A DNA stretch of 64,000 nucleotides, from assembly GCF_020215705.1 (NCBI RefSeq), contig NZ_JAIWNB010000002.1, forward strand, positions 558,001 through 622,000. Reading direction: 5' to 3'. The notes under the pieces were generated by a model. The model did no database searches and was not told the DNA's origin. It saw only the letters and a program-made list of their open reading frames with translations. The translations under genes were made by a program, and so were the position numbers. This stretch comes from Nonomuraea aurantiaca (GTDB lineage: Bacteria > Actinomycetota > Actinomycetes > Streptosporangiales > Streptosporangiaceae). Positions 62,979-64,000 of this stretch are shown one piece after another (positions within the stretch are counted from its first letter, which is position 1; each line of letters opens with the position of its first letter).

Positions 62979-64000
62979 GCGATCAGGCGGGCGCGGCGCA
63001 TCTCCCTGTGCGTGCTGAACTCCATGATCGTGATGACGTGGGTCGGCGTCGCCCTGGCGACCCTCGGCGGCCTCGCCATGGGCACGCTCTCCTGGCTGCG
63101 CATCGTGCCCGCGATGATCGCCTTGATCGTCTTCACCTGGCTCTTCCTGCGCATCACCCGCGCCGTCCTGGAGCGCCGCTACCTCACGAGAGAGGTGGTG
63201 GCGGCCGGCGCTCTCGCCGTCCTCGCCGCGGCGTTGGGGGGCGCCGACCCGTTCGGATGGGGCTTCGGGCTGCTGGCCTGGGTGTCCGTGGCGCTGATCA
63301 ATATCCGCGTGTGGGCGGCCGTGGGCCTGGCAGTGGGTACGGCCGTGGTCGGCACCGGGCTGGGCGTCGTCACCCTCCTCATGGGACAACCCCTCCAGTC
63401 GATCCTCGTTCCGTACGACGATGGGGCGGTCTTCGCCCTGGGATTCGTCTACGCGATCATGTGCGCCCTGCTGCCGCCGTCCAACCGGTTCTGGGCGTGG
63501 ATTTACACGCTGGCCGTACAGGCTCACGAGGGCAGGGAGGCGCACACCCGGCTGGCGGTCGCGGAGGAGCGGCTGCGCTTCGCCAGGGACCTGCACGATC
63601 TCGTGGGGCACCAGCTCTCGGCCATCGCGGTCAAGACCGAGCTGGCCGTACGGCTGTCGGCCGCCGACACCGTCGCCGCGAAGGCGGAGATGGTGGCGGT
63701 GAACACACTGACCAGGACGGCGCTGCGGGAGCTGCGCCAGGCGGTGCGCGGCTACCGCGAACTTGACCTGAGCGCCGAGCTGAATAGCGTGAAGGGCGTG
63801 CTCGAAGCGGCCGGCGTCCGCTGCGAGCTCCGATTGCCCTACCGTGATCCGCCCGGCGGCGTGGCGCCCGTGTTCGCCTACGCGGTCCGCGAGGCGGCGA
63901 CGAACGTGCTCAAGCACAGCACGGCCTCGTTCTGCGAGATCACGCTCCGCTTCACCGAGGAGGAGGCGGAGCTGAGCGTACGCAACGACGGGGTGGTCCG
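62973..64000 (+). CDS. Sensor histidine kinase (DesK/HisKA_3), cut by window edge
   Basis: At least 342 residues present. Five or six membrane helices (MIVMTWVGVALATLGGLAMG, IVPAMIALIVFTWLFL, AVGLAVGTAVVGTGLGVV), a coiled linker, phospho-acceptor box LRFARDLHDLVGHQLSAIAV, and the N box EAATNVLKHS; the rest lies past the edge. A response regulator would be expected just after. Follows the ABC exporter, so the three may form one signalling-export unit. Confidence 0.9.
   Translation, partial: MDAIRRARRISLCVLNSMIVMTWVGVALATLGGLAMGTLSWLRIVPAMIALIVFTWLFLRITRAVLERRYLTREVVAAGALAVLAAALGGADPFGWGFGLLAWVSVALINIRVWAAVGLAVGTAVVGTGLGVVTLLMGQPLQSILVPYDDGAVFALGFVYAIMCALLPPSNRFWAWIYTLAVQAHEGREAHTRLAVAEERLRFARDLHDLVGHQLSAIAVKTELAVRLSAADTVAAKAEMVAVNTLTRTALRELRQAVRGYRELDLSAELNSVKGVLEAAGVRCELRLPYRDPPGGVAPVFAYAVREAATNVLKHSTASFCEITLRFTEEEAELSVRNDGVV

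Overview
The window is high-GC actinomycete chromosome. Many starts are GTG, genes overlap by ATGA/GTGA, and it carries typical actinobacterial families (DUF397, DUF5753 regulators, DUF2550, MSMEG-type deazaflavin reductase, WD40 Ser/Thr kinase). The backbone order (ArgS-like DALR protein, lysA, hom, thrC, thrB, rho, rpmE, prfA, prmC, Sua5-like, glyA, wecA-like, atpI, atpZ, atpBEFHAGDC, DUF2550, PduO-type adenosyltransferase) is the order known from Mycobacterium tuberculosis (Rv1292 to Rv1314c), with glyA placed as in Streptomyces. A Streptosporangiales member such as Nonomuraea is my best guess, inferred from style and not proven.

Layout. 1-3.7 kb: end of an unknown gene, a DALR protein, lysA and hom (Lys/Thr/Met pathway). 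3.7-34.5 kb: about 31 kb of accessory DNA wedged between hom and thrC, which are usually adjacent. It has a decayed left part (TetR regulators with drug-efflux and redox genes, several truncated genes), an ATPase/XRE/DUF397 trio, a kinase-WD40 protein, a beta-helix membrane protein, an XRE-SDR pair, and six family-2 glycosyltransferases in divergent and convergent groups. 34.6-39.4 kb: thrC, thrB and rho, the last with a long leader and an Arg/Asp-rich insertion. 39.4-43 kb: a two-component system and a secreted protein. 43-46 kb: rpmE, prfA, prmC and the threonylcarbamoyl-AMP synthase gene. 46-48.7 kb: an A-depleted tract and a two-gene operon for an acidic protein with a duplicated 68-residue module. 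49-60 kb: glyA, wecA-like and the complete F1Fo ATP synthase operon. 60-64 kb: adenosyltransferase, an ABC exporter and the start of a histidine kinase.

The most unusual signal is not a gene. Four intergenic sites (about 0.1-0.3, 39.5-39.75, 48.85-49.08 and 60.16-60.2 kb, two on each strand) carry arrays of a degenerate 57-60 bp unit. Three of these arrays end in the same block, which is a strong hairpin in the best copy. A second theme is short tandem duplication exactly at gene junctions (thrB leader, GT4/GT5, atpC stop, ABC permease/kinase), some of it reshaping stop and start codons.

Functionally the core genes serve amino-acid synthesis, transcription termination, translation release, tRNA modification, one-carbon supply, cell-wall lipid carrier priming and ATP synthesis. 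The inserted genes look like surface glycan, redox-stress and signalling functions, with visible gene decay in the 5-14 kb segment.
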